DNA of 45,441 nucleotides from Prevotella sp. (GTDB lineage: Bacteria > Bacteroidota > Bacteroidia > Bacteroidales > Bacteroidaceae). The notes under the pieces were generated by a model. It searched no databases and was not told the DNA's origin. It saw nothing but the letters and a program-made list of their open reading frames with translations. Where the stretch lies: NCBI GenBank assembly GCA_017509155.1, contig JAFWQE010000137.1:1-45441 (forward strand), in the 5' to 3' direction. Position 1 is the stretch's first letter. Each line of letters starts with the position of its first letter. Below, one piece after another: positions 1 through 7,921 of the stretch. A program made the translations under genes and the position numbers.

Positions 1-1
1 C

Positions 2-1426
2 GAAAAGAAAGGTGAGGGCATTATCGGCTTTATCAATCCTCATGGCTATCTCGATAATCCCACATTCAGAGGTATGCGCTGGAATCTGCTGAAGACCTTC
101 GATAAGATTTACACCATTGACCTTCACGGCAACAGTAAGAAGAAAGAGACGTGCCCAGATGGAAGCAAGGACGAGAATGTCTTTGATATTATGCAGGGTG
201 TCAGCATCAACCTGTTTGTCAAGACAGGAAAGAAAGGAAAAGACGAACTTGGAAAGGTGTACCATAAGGATTTATATGGACTGCGTCAGCAGAAATATGA
301 CTTCCTTGATGGGGCAACCTTAGGAAATGTAGGTTATGAAGAAATGAGTCCTAAGGCTCCAATGTATTTCTTTGTTCCTAAAGATTTTGGTTTAGAAGAA
401 GAGTACAATAAAGGTTTTAAAGTAAACGAATTATTCAACATCTTTAATGTAGGCGTAGTTACATCCAATGACGCAGCATTAGTCAATTCGGATGCGAATA
501 AATTGAGGAATAATGTAGAAAGAATTAGTACCAAAGATTACGATAAAGGTTTGGAATGCAAATTCGCATACAGGGCTTTGGATAATAGGATATTATATTA
601 TGATGAAGGGCTCATAGAACGCGCAAGAAAAGATATTATGGGGCATTTACTAACTCCAGGTAATATTGCAATGGTAGTTGGTAAACAATGTGTTGATGAT
701 TGGAAATATGCCTTCATTACGGATTCTGTTACGAATTTCAATTATATAGCTACAGCAGGCAGATTAGGTGCTGGTTATGTCTTTCCTCTCTACGTCTATA
801 AAGCGAACATGGGCCAAGAAGAGCGCGTCGTCAATTTCAACAAGGAATTGTATGACAGGATTGCCCAAGGCTTGAACTATCTTCCATGCTATGATGACAA
901 CATCTTGGTTGACCCGACGAGCGAGTATAATGGTGTGCTCTACCCCCAAGACCTCTTCGACTACATCTATGCAGTGCTGCATAGCCCCAGCTATCGCGAA
1001 CGCTACAAGGAGTTCCTGAAGATAGACTTCCCACGCATCCCTTACCCGACGGACTGGGAAAGGTTCCGTGATCTGGTGGAGAAGGGAGAAGAACTGCGGC
1101 AGCTGCATCTGATGGAAGACATGCCCTCGAAGACAGGCATCACCTTCCCTGTGGCAGGCTCGTTGCAGGTAGATTGCTACCGCTGGCAAGAGAATCGCGT
1201 CTATATCAACGCTGAGCAATACTTCGACGGTGTACCTGAATCCGCTTGGCAGTTCTTCATTGGCGGCTACCAGCCCGCCCAGAAATGGCTCAAAGACCGC
1301 AAAGGAATGACTCTGAGTTTCGAGGACGTAAAGCACTATGGCCGCATCATCTATGTCCTCCAGCAGACAGAACGCATCATGCAGGAAATAGATGATATTG
1401 TTATGAATAAAGCGTATAACTCATAA
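2..1426 (+). CDS. C-terminal part of a type ISP-like restriction-modification enzyme (5' end outside window)
   Basis: The reading frame is open from base 2, so the gene starts before the window; 474 codons are visible. The first residues (GFINPHGYLDNPTFRGMR) look like the end of an adenine-specific methyltransferase domain, just after where the catalytic NPPY would be. The rest resembles the specificity half of single-chain type ISP enzymes (LlaBIII/LlaGI kind): a variable middle, then a conserved tail with YIYAVLHSPSYRERY, FPRIPYPTD and YQPAQKWLKDRKG. Such enzymes modify and cut DNA at a sequence chosen by this half. About bases 330-775 are strikingly AT-rich (near 30% GC in sampled lines) between flanks above 50%, suggesting a swapped target-recognition segment. 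The gene is followed after 35 bases by an Mrr-type endonuclease gene. Family assignment is fairly sure; subtype is not, because the helicase/nuclease part is not visible. Confidence 0.75.
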   Translation, partial: EKKGEGIIGFINPHGYLDNPTFRGMRWNLLKTFDKIYTIDLHGNSKKKETCPDGSKDENVFDIMQGVSINLFVKTGKKGKDELGKVYHKDLYGLRQQKYDFLDGATLGNVGYEEMSPKAPMYFFVPKDFGLEEEYNKGFKVNELFNIFNVGVVTSNDAALVNSDANKLRNNVERISTKDYDKGLECKFAYRALDNRILYYDEGLIERARKDIMGHLLTPGNIAMVVGKQCVDDWKYAFITDSVTNFNYIATAGRLGAGYVFPLYVYKANMGQEERVVNFNKELYDRIAQGLNYLPCYDDNILVDPTSEYNGVLYPQDLFDYIYAVLHSPSYRERYKEFLKIDFPRIPYPTDWERFRDLVEKGEELRQLHLMEDMPSKTGITFPVAGSLQVDCYRWQENRVYINAEQYFDGVPESAWQFFIGGYQPAQKWLKDRKGMTLSFEDVKHYGRIIYVLQQTERIMQEIDDIVMNKAYNS

Positions 1427-1461
1427 TAGAGCAAAAGGGAATAGATAAAAACAGACGAGAT

Positions 1462-2361
1462 ATGGCAAAAGAACAGTTTAGCAGAACAAAAGCCTGTGCA
1501 ACCAAAACGTTGTATGCAGTAATGAAAGAAATGGTTCATCGTGGTGGAAGCATTCCTGCAAAAGAGATATATCCTTTCGTCAACGAAAATGTTGAACTTA
1601 CTGATTGGGAACGAGAACCTGCTGGAAAAATGCAATATATTCGTTGGACAAATAGTTTTCAGTTCTATTCTATAGACTATCAGAAGGCTGGCTTCATAGT
1701 GAAGAAAAATGGGACTTGGTATATTACACCAGAGGGAGAAAAAGTACTAAAGAAAAGCCCAGAAGATGTAATGAACCTGGCAAGAGCCGCCTACATAGAA
1801 TGGAAAAAACTGCGTGATATTGAAGTTGGACCAGATGATGAGCCTACGGATGAAACCGCAGAGAAAGACAACTCAATGAATCTTGATTTATTAGAGTCTG
1901 ATGCAAGAGAGGGTATTAAACGCTACATAGTTTCAAAAAGCCCCTACGAGTTTCAAGACTTAGTGGCAGCCTTGCTTCGTGCTATGGGTTATCACACTCC
2001 TTTTGTCGCTCCCAAAGGAAAAGATGGCGGCATTGATATTATTGCCTATTTAGACCCGCTGGGTGCACAAACGCCACGCATCAAAGTACAAGTAAAGCAT
2101 AAGCCCGACACGGCCATTGGAGCCTCAGAAGTTCGAGCATTGTCTGGAGTGTTAAAAGCTGGCGACATAGCTTTGTTCGTTACAAGTGGCACTTATTCTG
2201 CCGATGCTCGTAACGCAGCTTCTGGAAATGACAAGTTTCTTCGTCTGATTGATGGTGACGAGTTTATTGAAATGTGGCAGGAGTATTACGACAAGATGAC
2301 AGATGATGACAAGAATATGTTGCCACTAAAGCGGATTTCTTTTTTAGGTAATAATGAGTAA
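1462..2361 (+). CDS. mrr: Mrr-type restriction endonuclease
   Basis: 299 residues. Residues about 8-100 form a winged-helix Mrr_N-like domain (wing near GTWYITPEGEKVL). Residues about 155-275 form the Mrr catalytic domain of the PD-(D/E)xK nuclease fold: E163 in YEFQDLV, D192 in GGID, and Q210-V-K212 in KVQVKHK are the expected active-site residues, and all are present. The family cuts DNA carrying foreign methylation or acts as an ordinary restriction nuclease. An acidic linker (EVGPDDEPTDETAEKD) joins the two domains. The gene lies 35 bases after the restriction-modification gene and 38 bases before a membrane protein gene, so it is probably co-transcribed in the island. Whether it acts alone or with the neighbouring methyltransferase cannot be told. 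Confidence 0.88.
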   Translation: MAKEQFSRTKACATKTLYAVMKEMVHRGGSIPAKEIYPFVNENVELTDWEREPAGKMQYIRWTNSFQFYSIDYQKAGFIVKKNGTWYITPEGEKVLKKSPEDVMNLARAAYIEWKKLRDIEVGPDDEPTDETAEKDNSMNLDLLESDAREGIKRYIVSKSPYEFQDLVAALLRAMGYHTPFVAPKGKDGGIDIIAYLDPLGAQTPRIKVQVKHKPDTAIGASEVRALSGVLKAGDIALFVTSGTYSADARNAASGNDKFLRLIDGDEFIEMWQEYYDKMTDDDKNMLPLKRISFLGNNE

Positions 2362-2399
2362 AAACCAGATTGGTTAGAAAACATTTAATTGGTTATGAA

Positions 2400-3074
2400 A
2401 TGAATACGATATTATTTTGTTTTGACTGGAATGCATTAACTGCTATCGGGACATTGCTACTAGCAATAGTAACTGTTGTAACAGTTTGCCAGAACCGTTA
2501 TCAATTATCTGAACTTAAAAGACAAAGAGAAGAAGACACACGTGCAAGGATTGATTGCAGTATCATTGAATGGCATAATTGCTATTTCTTCAAAATACAA
2601 AATGTTGGAAGGAGTTTAGCCTATAACATACAACTAAAATTTGAGGGAAATCCGATTGTTACTAATCCATACCGATCTTTAACGGAATTATTGGTAGAGT
2701 TGCAAAACAAGAAACTTATGTTGAGTCCTGGAGCAAATATTTATTTCTTGTTGATCCCAAAAGAACAAAGCCAATTAGAATGGACTAATATAGATAAAAA
2801 GGAATGGCAATCGACAGAAAGCATAACGGGATGGATAAATAAGAATGAAAATGAGAAAATTGTATTAACAGGAACTTATAACGATAAGTATTCGATAGAT
2901 ATAAAAATGAGTATTAGAGAATTCTTGGCAAATGGTTCGGTAAACGTTATGGAGCCTCTTGCTGAGATAGCTGAATCTCTCAGTTCTAATGGTGAAGATG
3001 AACAGACAATACAAAAGTCTCTTTATAGAATAAGTTTGAATCAAAATCAGTCATCAAAGAATAATCCATCATAA
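2400..3074 (+). CDS. Membrane-anchored protein of unknown function in the restriction island
   Basis: I do not recognise a named family. From the ATG at 2400 the product is 224 residues. An upstream TTG at 2370 would add ten residues, but the ATG lies right before the hydrophobic segment and is the simpler start. Residues about 10-33 (ALTAIGTLLLAIVTVVTV) form one membrane helix, followed by a short charged helix (QLSELKRQREEDTRARI) and then a soluble domain that looks beta-rich (WHNCYFFKIQNVGRSLAYNIQLKFEG). This layout, one N-terminal helix, a short coiled coil and a sandwich-like domain, is common in uncharacterised proteins of mobile islands. The gene is AT-rich and in line with mrr upstream and DUF6794/DUF4238 genes downstream. 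Confidence 0.6.
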   Translation: MNTILFCFDWNALTAIGTLLLAIVTVVTVCQNRYQLSELKRQREEDTRARIDCSIIEWHNCYFFKIQNVGRSLAYNIQLKFEGNPIVTNPYRSLTELLVELQNKKLMLSPGANIYFLLIPKEQSQLEWTNIDKKEWQSTESITGWINKNENEKIVLTGTYNDKYSIDIKMSIREFLANGSVNVMEPLAEIAESLSSNGEDEQTIQKSLYRISLNQNQSSKNNPS

Positions 3075-3123
3075 TCTTTACAATATATCCGTTCGAAGAA
3101 TAAAGGTCTAATCATTGTGTATT

Positions 3124-3402
3124 ATGGAGAACAAACCAAAGACGAAGAAAGAATGTTTTGCTCTGTTGGACGAAATGCTAAGTGAGGCAGACAAAAAGGC
3201 TATCGTAGAAGCGGAAGACCTTTTCGAGTTTCATTTTACCCTCGGTTTATGGATTCGCAACAATTGGTTATATGACCGCAGCGAAGAATACTTGGAATCG
3301 CTCAGTAAGGCATTCGGCATAGATGTACCCTATTTTGCGGCTGATGATTTGTCATCGGAGATATTGGAAGCATATCAAAAGCATTTGAGAAAGAGTAAGT
3401 AA
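3124..3402 (+). CDS. DUF6794-like small protein
   Basis: 92 residues from the ATG at 3124; a TTG at 3115 in the same frame would add three residues and is less likely. The sequence is helical and acidic, with KKECFALLDEMLSEADK, FHFTLGLWIRNNW and a short C-terminal helix ending in KHLRKSK. The pattern resembles the DUF6794 family (short proteins with an LG.WIRNNW core), whose function is not known. It sits alone between the membrane protein and the DUF4238 gene, with about 45-50 bases on each side, on the same strand, so it probably belongs to the same transcription unit. The family name is given from memory of the motif and needs a profile search. Confidence 0.55.
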   Translation: MENKPKTKKECFALLDEMLSEADKKAIVEAEDLFEFHFTLGLWIRNNWLYDRSEEYLESLSKAFGIDVPYFAADDLSSEILEAYQKHLRKSK

Positions 3403-3445
3403 AATGTGAAAATCTTTTTAGAAAAGAGTTGGTTGTATAAAACGA

Positions 3446-4351
3446 ATGAATACAGAAGTCAAAAAACAGCATTATGTATGGCGGTATTATTTAAATCCTT
3501 GGAAGAAGAATCCTAAGGAGAAGAAAATTTGGACTTACATCTTTGAAGCCAACAAAGTAGATTATGTTAGTCTCATGGATGTTGCTCAAGAAAGTTATTT
3601 CTATAAGATGTACGCATTGTCTCCTGTTGAAATTCTTACCTGTTGGAATTTTGCTAAACAATTTCCGCCTTTTATGTGGTCTATTGCTGAAAGTCTTCTT
3701 AAAGGTTATGAAGCAATTTCTTATAATATGATGTCAGAAACTGACAAAAGAGATTTTTCGCTTCACATCTTAGATAATATGCAGACCAATATCGAAAAAA
3801 TGGGTAGACCTCTTTTGTCTTGCCATAGTTTAGAAGATTTAAGGAACATTCCAGATAAATATCAGGCAGTTTATTATCTTTGTACTCAATACAGTAGGAC
3901 AAAGAAAATGAGAGAAAACGGAATAAATGGATATCTACAACTAAACAAACCTCTTTTGAGTGAACTTTACAGAAAAGCATTTCCGTACATTTCCATTATA
4001 ATGGCGACTAAACTGGGACATAGTATCGCCGTGGCCAATCCTAATACCAGATATATCTTTGTTAAGAATGAGTCTTCAATACCATTTATCACTTGTGACC
4101 AACCAGCGATAAATCTAAGGATAGATGAATTGGATGATAATGGAGATATTAAAGACTTTGAGTTGTTTTATCCGACCTCACCAACTACAGCAATAATGAT
4201 TGTTTTTAATCCGCAATTGGAAGAATACAGTGAAATAATTGCAGATGACAACTTCGTAGACGACAAGAACAAAAAGATGTGTAAAAATGCCCTATCATTT
4301 GTTTTTGCAAACAAGAAGGATATATTGAATAGATATTGTTCACCCTATTAA
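3446..4351 (+). CDS. DUF4238 domain protein
   Basis: 301 residues beginning KKQHYVWRYYLNPW, the typical opening of DUF4238 proteins (KQHYVP..YL..F), followed by KIWTYIFEANK and, near residue 225, SSIPFITCDQPAINL and FYPTSPTTAIMIVFNP, which match the family's later blocks (a F.TSD.P.....P.SP.......L layout). The function of DUF4238 is not established, and its members are scattered among mobile and defence loci. No signal peptide or membrane segment is evident, so a cytosolic protein is expected. GC content is low, unlike the core genome to the right. It is the largest unknown gene of the island and ends 20 bases before a tiny ORF. Confidence 0.75.
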   Translation: MNTEVKKQHYVWRYYLNPWKKNPKEKKIWTYIFEANKVDYVSLMDVAQESYFYKMYALSPVEILTCWNFAKQFPPFMWSIAESLLKGYEAISYNMMSETDKRDFSLHILDNMQTNIEKMGRPLLSCHSLEDLRNIPDKYQAVYYLCTQYSRTKKMRENGINGYLQLNKPLLSELYRKAFPYISIIMATKLGHSIAVANPNTRYIFVKNESSIPFITCDQPAINLRIDELDDNGDIKDFELFYPTSPTTAIMIVFNPQLEEYSEIIADDNFVDDKNKKMCKNALSFVFANKKDILNRYCSPY

Positions 4352-4371
4352 TCGAGAAATACAACTTAAAT

Positions 4372-4482
4372 ATGTTTGGCGCAACAGAAATATACTTTGG
4401 TACTAAGGTAAAAATAGATAAGAGGCTTAGGGATGAAATCCTTAAAGAGTTCTCTGGTGATACTATCCGCTATCATTATTAG
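4372..4482 (+). CDS. Very small ORF (36 residues), unknown
   Basis: The frame starts at ATG 4372 and ends at TAG 4480-4482, giving MFGATEIYFGTKVKIDKRLR and a tail ending in RYHY. It is followed after three bases by the ATG of the next small gene, a spacing that suggests translational coupling. The composition is protein-like (alternating hydrophobic and charged residues, no low complexity), but the ORF is short and I know no family. It could be a true small protein or the remnant of a longer one. Confidence 0.35.
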   Translation: MFGATEIYFGTKVKIDKRLRDEILKEFSGDTIRYHY

Positions 4483-4485
4483 GTA

Positions 4486-4725
4486 ATGAACGAGGTTTGG
4501 CTGACTGCAGAGGAGTTATCTAAACAAATACAATTCTTTAGCAAGTCATGGTTAAAGGATTACGGGCATTATCTTCCAAGAGAGCATGTCGTATATGAGG
4601 ATAAAAAAGGCGTAGAACATAAAACAAGTTGGTGCTATCCGCTGCATACAATCCAACGAATGGTGGCTGAGGGACGAATACATTTTCACGTGAAAAGTGA
4701 TAAAGAAGAAACTACGAATATCTAA
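4486..4725 (+). CDS. Small helix-turn-helix-like protein
   Basis: 79 residues. The start of the protein (WLTAEELSKQIQFFSKSWLK, then LPREHV) resembles the MerR/excisionase-type helix-turn-helix in which an acidic LT..EL helix is followed by a turn and a recognition helix. The second half (WCYPLHTIQRMVAEGRIHF) could be the companion wing or helix. Such small proteins act as excisionases (recombination directionality factors) or as local repressors on integrated elements. The gene begins three bases after the 36-residue ORF and stops 78 bases before the AlbA_2 regulator. The similarity is weak; I give it as a likely DNA-binding protein, not a proven excisionase. Confidence 0.5.
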   Translation: MNEVWLTAEELSKQIQFFSKSWLKDYGHYLPREHVVYEDKKGVEHKTSWCYPLHTIQRMVAEGRIHFHVKSDKEETTNI

Positions 4726-4803
4726 CAATCGGTTGTAACATGGTGCTTGCGAACAATGATAGGATAGAAAAAATCATGGGGACAGGTACTTGATTTCTAA
4801 TCA

Positions 4804-6342
4804 ATGAGTAATAAAAACTATAAAGAATTGATTAACTTTGCAGACGATATGGACTCAGAAACAATAAAAGAAGCATTGCTCAAAGGTGAGCGAGTAACAC
4901 TGGAATGCAAGAAAGCGAAGGCTGAGGTGCCGAAGTCTATTTGGCAGACGTATTCGGCTTTTGCCAATACCATTGGCGGACTGATTCTGCTTGGCGTGGA
5001 TGAAAACTTGCAAGAGAAGGACGTTAGTAAGCGATTCCAGATAATTGGCGTTAACGAACCAAGTAAGATTATTACAGACTTCTGGAATACCCTCAACAGT
5101 GACAAGGTGAATGAGAACATTCTTCTTGACAGCGATGTGGAGGTGGTGAATGTGAATGGAGCACAGATTGTTTGCGTCCATGTTCCCCAGGCAGACTGGA
5201 TGGCAAAGCCTATCTATCTGAACGGCAATGTATATAAAGGTACGTATAGGCGCAACAACGAAGGTGACTATCATTGTACAGAGGCTCAGGTAAAGGCGAT
5301 GATACGTGATTCTAATGCAGATGGAAACGACAGCATTCTGATAGAGTATTATGGCATGGATGATATTGATCCCGATTCCTTGCGCCAGTATCGCACAGAG
5401 TTCAGACTGGAGAATAACACCCATGTCTGGAATAGGGTTGATGATAAGACTTTCCTCAGAAATCTGGGTGGATATACAGAGGATAGACAGACTGGCAGAG
5501 AGGGCTTGACATTGGCAGGGCTAATGATGTTTGGCAAAGGACTCGCCATAAGGGACAGATTTGCCAACTTCCGCATGGACTATCTGGATATGAGTCATCT
5601 GGTGGGTGATGAGCGTTATCACGACCGACTGACATACGATGGACTTTGGGAAAACAACCTATATCAGTTCTTCCGCATTGTCTCGCCAAAGATCCAATTT
5701 GATCTGCCAAAGCCGTTTAAACTGGAGAAAGGGTGGAAGAGAAAAGATGATACGCCACAACGTGAAGCAGTGCGTGAAGCCTTTACGAATGCCATTATCC
5801 ACTGCGACCTGATGATGGATGCGGGTATTCTGAGGATAGAGAAACATGATGACCGTCTTTGCTTCCGTAATCCGGGACTGCTTAAGTTGCCTGTAGAGAC
5901 CATCTATCGAGGTGGCAACTCCAAGGCCCGCAATCCGAAGATTCAGAATATGCTCCGCATGATTGGCTTTGGTGAGAATGTCGGTTCCGGATTCCCAAAG
6001 ATAATCGCTGCATGGAAGGAAACCAGTTGGGGTGAACCGCAACTGCTGAACAAACTGGATGTAGACGAGGTGGAATTGGTGCTACCTGTGCCATCAACGG
6101 AATCAAGCGGTGCAGGGGTGTCCGAAGGGGTGTCTAATAGGGTGCCTAATGGGGTGTCTGATACTGCAAAGGCTATATATTCTCATATTAAGGACAATCC
6201 TAATATCAGTAGAAGCGAGTTGGTTAACTTGACAGGCATTTCGCTCAAGAACGTTCAGAAGCATATCAATAGGCTCAAAGAATTAGGGTTCATACGGCGC
6301 ATTGGTTCAACTAGGTTAGGCTATTGGGAGATAATCAAGTGA
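4804..6342 (+). CDS. AlbA_2 / divergent-ATPase / winged-helix regulator
   Basis: 512 residues with three parts. Residues about 15-165 are an AlbA_2 (Schlafen-like) domain, with LECKKAKAEVPKSIWQTYSA, FANTIGGLILLGVDE and an end at YKGTYRRNNEGDYHC. Residues about 315-405 are the HATPase_c_4 domain seen after AlbA_2 in many bacterial regulators, with REAFTNAIIHCD and GFGENVGSG. Residues 454-510 form a winged helix (SRSELVNLTGISLKNVQKHI). Proteins of this build are thought to be ATP-dependent DNA-binding regulators; they are frequent on mobile and defence islands and are often misnamed RecG-like. Between ATPase and winged helix lies a linker of four 4-residue units (GVSE GVSN RVPN GVSD). It is the last island gene before tRNA-Lys. 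Confidence 0.85.
   Translation: MSNKNYKELINFADDMDSETIKEALLKGERVTLECKKAKAEVPKSIWQTYSAFANTIGGLILLGVDENLQEKDVSKRFQIIGVNEPSKIITDFWNTLNSDKVNENILLDSDVEVVNVNGAQIVCVHVPQADWMAKPIYLNGNVYKGTYRRNNEGDYHCTEAQVKAMIRDSNADGNDSILIEYYGMDDIDPDSLRQYRTEFRLENNTHVWNRVDDKTFLRNLGGYTEDRQTGREGLTLAGLMMFGKGLAIRDRFANFRMDYLDMSHLVGDERYHDRLTYDGLWENNLYQFFRIVSPKIQFDLPKPFKLEKGWKRKDDTPQREAVREAFTNAIIHCDLMMDAGILRIEKHDDRLCFRNPGLLKLPVETIYRGGNSKARNPKIQNMLRMIGFGENVGSGFPKIIAAWKETSWGEPQLLNKLDVDEVELVLPVPSTESSGAGVSEGVSNRVPNGVSDTAKAIYSHIKDNPNISRSELVNLTGISLKNVQKHINRLKELGFIRRIGSTRLGYWEIIK
6115..6162 (+). repeat. 12-bp coding tandem repeat, four copies, in the AlbA_2 regulator linker
   Basis: Codons 438-453 of the regulator are four successive 12-base units of the form (G/A)GGGTG(T/C)C(C/T)(G/A)A(A/T). 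Each unit encodes four residues (GVSE, GVSN, RVPN, GVSD). Because a unit is a whole number of codons, copy number can change without breaking the frame. Confidence 0.85.
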
Positions 6343-6444
6343 ATTATAGATTGCCAAAAGAGTTATCTGTAAGGTCATCTAAAGAGTTCGCTTCTTGCTT
6401 GTGATAACAAGTGTTAATATGCCTTTTCTTGACGTTTAGGGCGA

Positions 6445-6489
6445 TTGTAATGCTTTACAACTGAAGCTTAGTGGTGCAAAAGTGGTGCA
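6445..6489. repeat. Inverted and direct repeats next to tRNA-Lys, possible recombinase-binding site
   Basis: TTGTAA at 6445-6450 and TTACAA at 6455-6460 form an inverted repeat with a four-base spacer. The 9-mer AGTGGTGCA occurs at 6470-6478 and again at 6481-6489. They lie between the last island gene and the tRNA terminator hairpin. Paired short repeats of this kind are typical of tyrosine-recombinase arm and core sites at tRNA-integrated elements. No integrase gene is visible, so the role is inferred from place and form only. Confidence 0.4.
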
Positions 6490-6505
6490 TTTGGAGTAAA
6501 AGAAA

Positions 6506-6540
6506 ATCAGCAAGTAATTGATATTCAATTGCTTGCTGAT
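6506..6540 (-). terminator. Terminator hairpin of tRNA-Lys
   Basis: A 16-bp arm (6506-6521) pairs with 6525-6540 around a three-base loop, with one G-T type mismatch. Read on the minus strand, the hairpin begins ten bases after the tRNA 3' end and is followed by a T-rich run (TTTTCTTTT), as in a Rho-independent terminator. Confidence 0.65.
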
Positions 6541-6549
6541 TTCTTAAAG

Positions 6550-6622
6550 TGATCCGCTTGGGGTTCGAACCCAAGACCCCATCCTTAAAAGGGATGTGCT
6601 CTACCAGCTGAGCTAGCGGATC
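6550..6622 (-). tRNA. tRNA-Lys (anticodon TTT)
   Basis: The minus strand folds as a full cloverleaf of 73 nt. The acceptor stem is GATCCGC/GCGGATC with discriminator A (complement of 6550). The D arm is GCTC-AGCTGGTA-GAGC. The anticodon stem is CATCC/GGATG with loop CTTTTAA, hence anticodon TTT. The T arm is TTGGG-TTCGAAC-CCCAA. The CCA end is not encoded. A full promoter lies just upstream (6644-6674) and a hairpin terminator just downstream. The island genes abut the 3' end of this gene, the usual integration side. Confidence 0.96.
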
Positions 6623-6643
6623 TCCGTTGCTTAAAAGCGGGTG

Positions 6644-6674
6644 CAAAGTTACGATGTTTTTTTGAGACAGCAAA
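6644..6674 (-). promoter_or_regulatory. Promoter of tRNA-Lys
   Basis: On the minus strand a -33 TTTG (complement of 6671-6674) is separated by 19 bases from the -7 box TAACTTTG (complement of 6644-6651). This matches the Bacteroidetes consensus and would start transcription about 17 bases before the mature tRNA 5' end. Confidence 0.7.
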
Positions 6675-6675
6675 A

Positions 6676-7890
6676 TTATTCGTGACTTTTTTGCTGTTTT
6701 TCTTCGTTTCCCGTGGATTCTTGAGCACTGGCGGTCGTTTCATCGTGCTTTTTCGTCTGTGCTTTCACGGGGATGATGGAAGTGGAGGATGTCTTGGGTG
6801 GGGCCTTGGAGGGCTCGGGGTAGGGTAGGGTGTCGCGAGTCACGTAGCGCTGGTAATAGGCGATGAGCAGCGTGGTGAGTGGCAGGGCTACGATGAGTCC
6901 GATGAATCCCAGCAGCGCGCCCCACACCGAGAGCGAGAGCAGCAGGATGGCTGGGTTGAGGCCCATGGCGCTTCCCATGATCTTGGGCGTAATGACCATG
7001 TCAATGATTATCTGTACAATGATGAAAATCGCGACGGCCGATGCCAGAATTACCCAGAAGTTCTGTCCGGTGTCAGCAGCCTTGAGCAGTGCCAGGAATG
7101 CTGTCGGTATGAGGGCGAAGGTGTGCAGATAGGGCACGAGGTCCATGATTCCGATGAGGATTCCCAGACCGATGGCCATGGGGAAGTCTATGATGGTGAA
7201 GCCGATGCAGAAGAGAATGCCCATGGAGAGGGCCACCAGTCCCTGACCGCGGATGTAGGCGTTGAGCGCATTCTCTACGTCTTTCATGAGTTCCTGCCAG
7301 AACGGACGGGTCTTCTTAGGGAAGATTCTGATCCAGTTGTCGGTGAGGTATTCGTAGTCGAGCAGGATGAAGAACATATATAATAAGGTAATCATGGAGC
7401 CCACGATGCTGATGATGATGTTGGCTGTCTGTCCTACGAAGGCGAACAGCTGTGGAACGGCGGCCTTCAGCGCGTCGGTCATGTCGGGGCTTTTCAGTAC
7501 TTTCTGTATCTGGTCGCGGTGCTCGTTCACCCAGTCCTTGACGAGGGCTGTGAGGTCGTTTGAGTTCGTCTGTTGCTGCAGGTATTGTGTAACGAGGTGG
7601 CTGAGCTTTCCAAACTGCTCGACCATGGGCGGAATGATGAGCCAGACGATGCCTGTGATGACGGCAATGACCACGATGAGCGTCACAATGATGCTCAATG
7701 CCCGTGTCGGTACGTGCATCTTGTATTGCACGAACTTCACAATGGGATAGAGCAGGTAGGCCAGCAGCCAGGCCACGAAGAATGGCAGGAGCACGCCACT
7801 CAGGTAGTTGATGGCGTAAAGAACAGCCACCACCAGCAGTGCGATGCCAGCGATGCGGATGAATCGGTCGAAGGTTATTTCTTTTTGCAT
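6676..7890 (-). CDS. AI-2E family transporter (PerM/YdiK-type membrane protein)
   Basis: 404 residues. Two membrane helices near the start (IAGIALLVVAVLYAINYL and VAWLLAYLLYPIVKFVQ) are followed by a soluble loop (about 100-150), then clustered helices to about residue 345. These carry the family's late blocks, including GILIGIMDLVPYLH and PKIMGSAMGLNPAILLLSL. Members of this UPF0118/AI-2E exporter family sit in the inner membrane and have been linked to autoinducer-2 export or ion transport; the substrate here is unknown. The last 55 residues are a polar Pro/Ser/Lys-rich tail outside the fold. The gene starts 31 bases after tdk on the same strand and is likely expressed with it. Confidence 0.88.
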   Translation of the reverse strand: MQKEITFDRFIRIAGIALLVVAVLYAINYLSGVLLPFFVAWLLAYLLYPIVKFVQYKMHVPTRALSIIVTLIVVIAVITGIVWLIIPPMVEQFGKLSHLVTQYLQQQTNSNDLTALVKDWVNEHRDQIQKVLKSPDMTDALKAAVPQLFAFVGQTANIIISIVGSMITLLYMFFILLDYEYLTDNWIRIFPKKTRPFWQELMKDVENALNAYIRGQGLVALSMGILFCIGFTIIDFPMAIGLGILIGIMDLVPYLHTFALIPTAFLALLKAADTGQNFWVILASAVAIFIIVQIIIDMVITPKIMGSAMGLNPAILLLSLSVWGALLGFIGLIVALPLTTLLIAYYQRYVTRDTLPYPEPSKAPPKTSSTSIIPVKAQTKKHDETTASAQESTGNEEKQQKSHE

Positions 7891-7921
7891 GGCTATGGTT
7901 GTTGATGGGTGGTTGCGATGA

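Noticed and set aside
6455-6673. 72-codon ORF on the minus strand
   Set aside because: It runs through the tRNA-Lys gene and its promoter.
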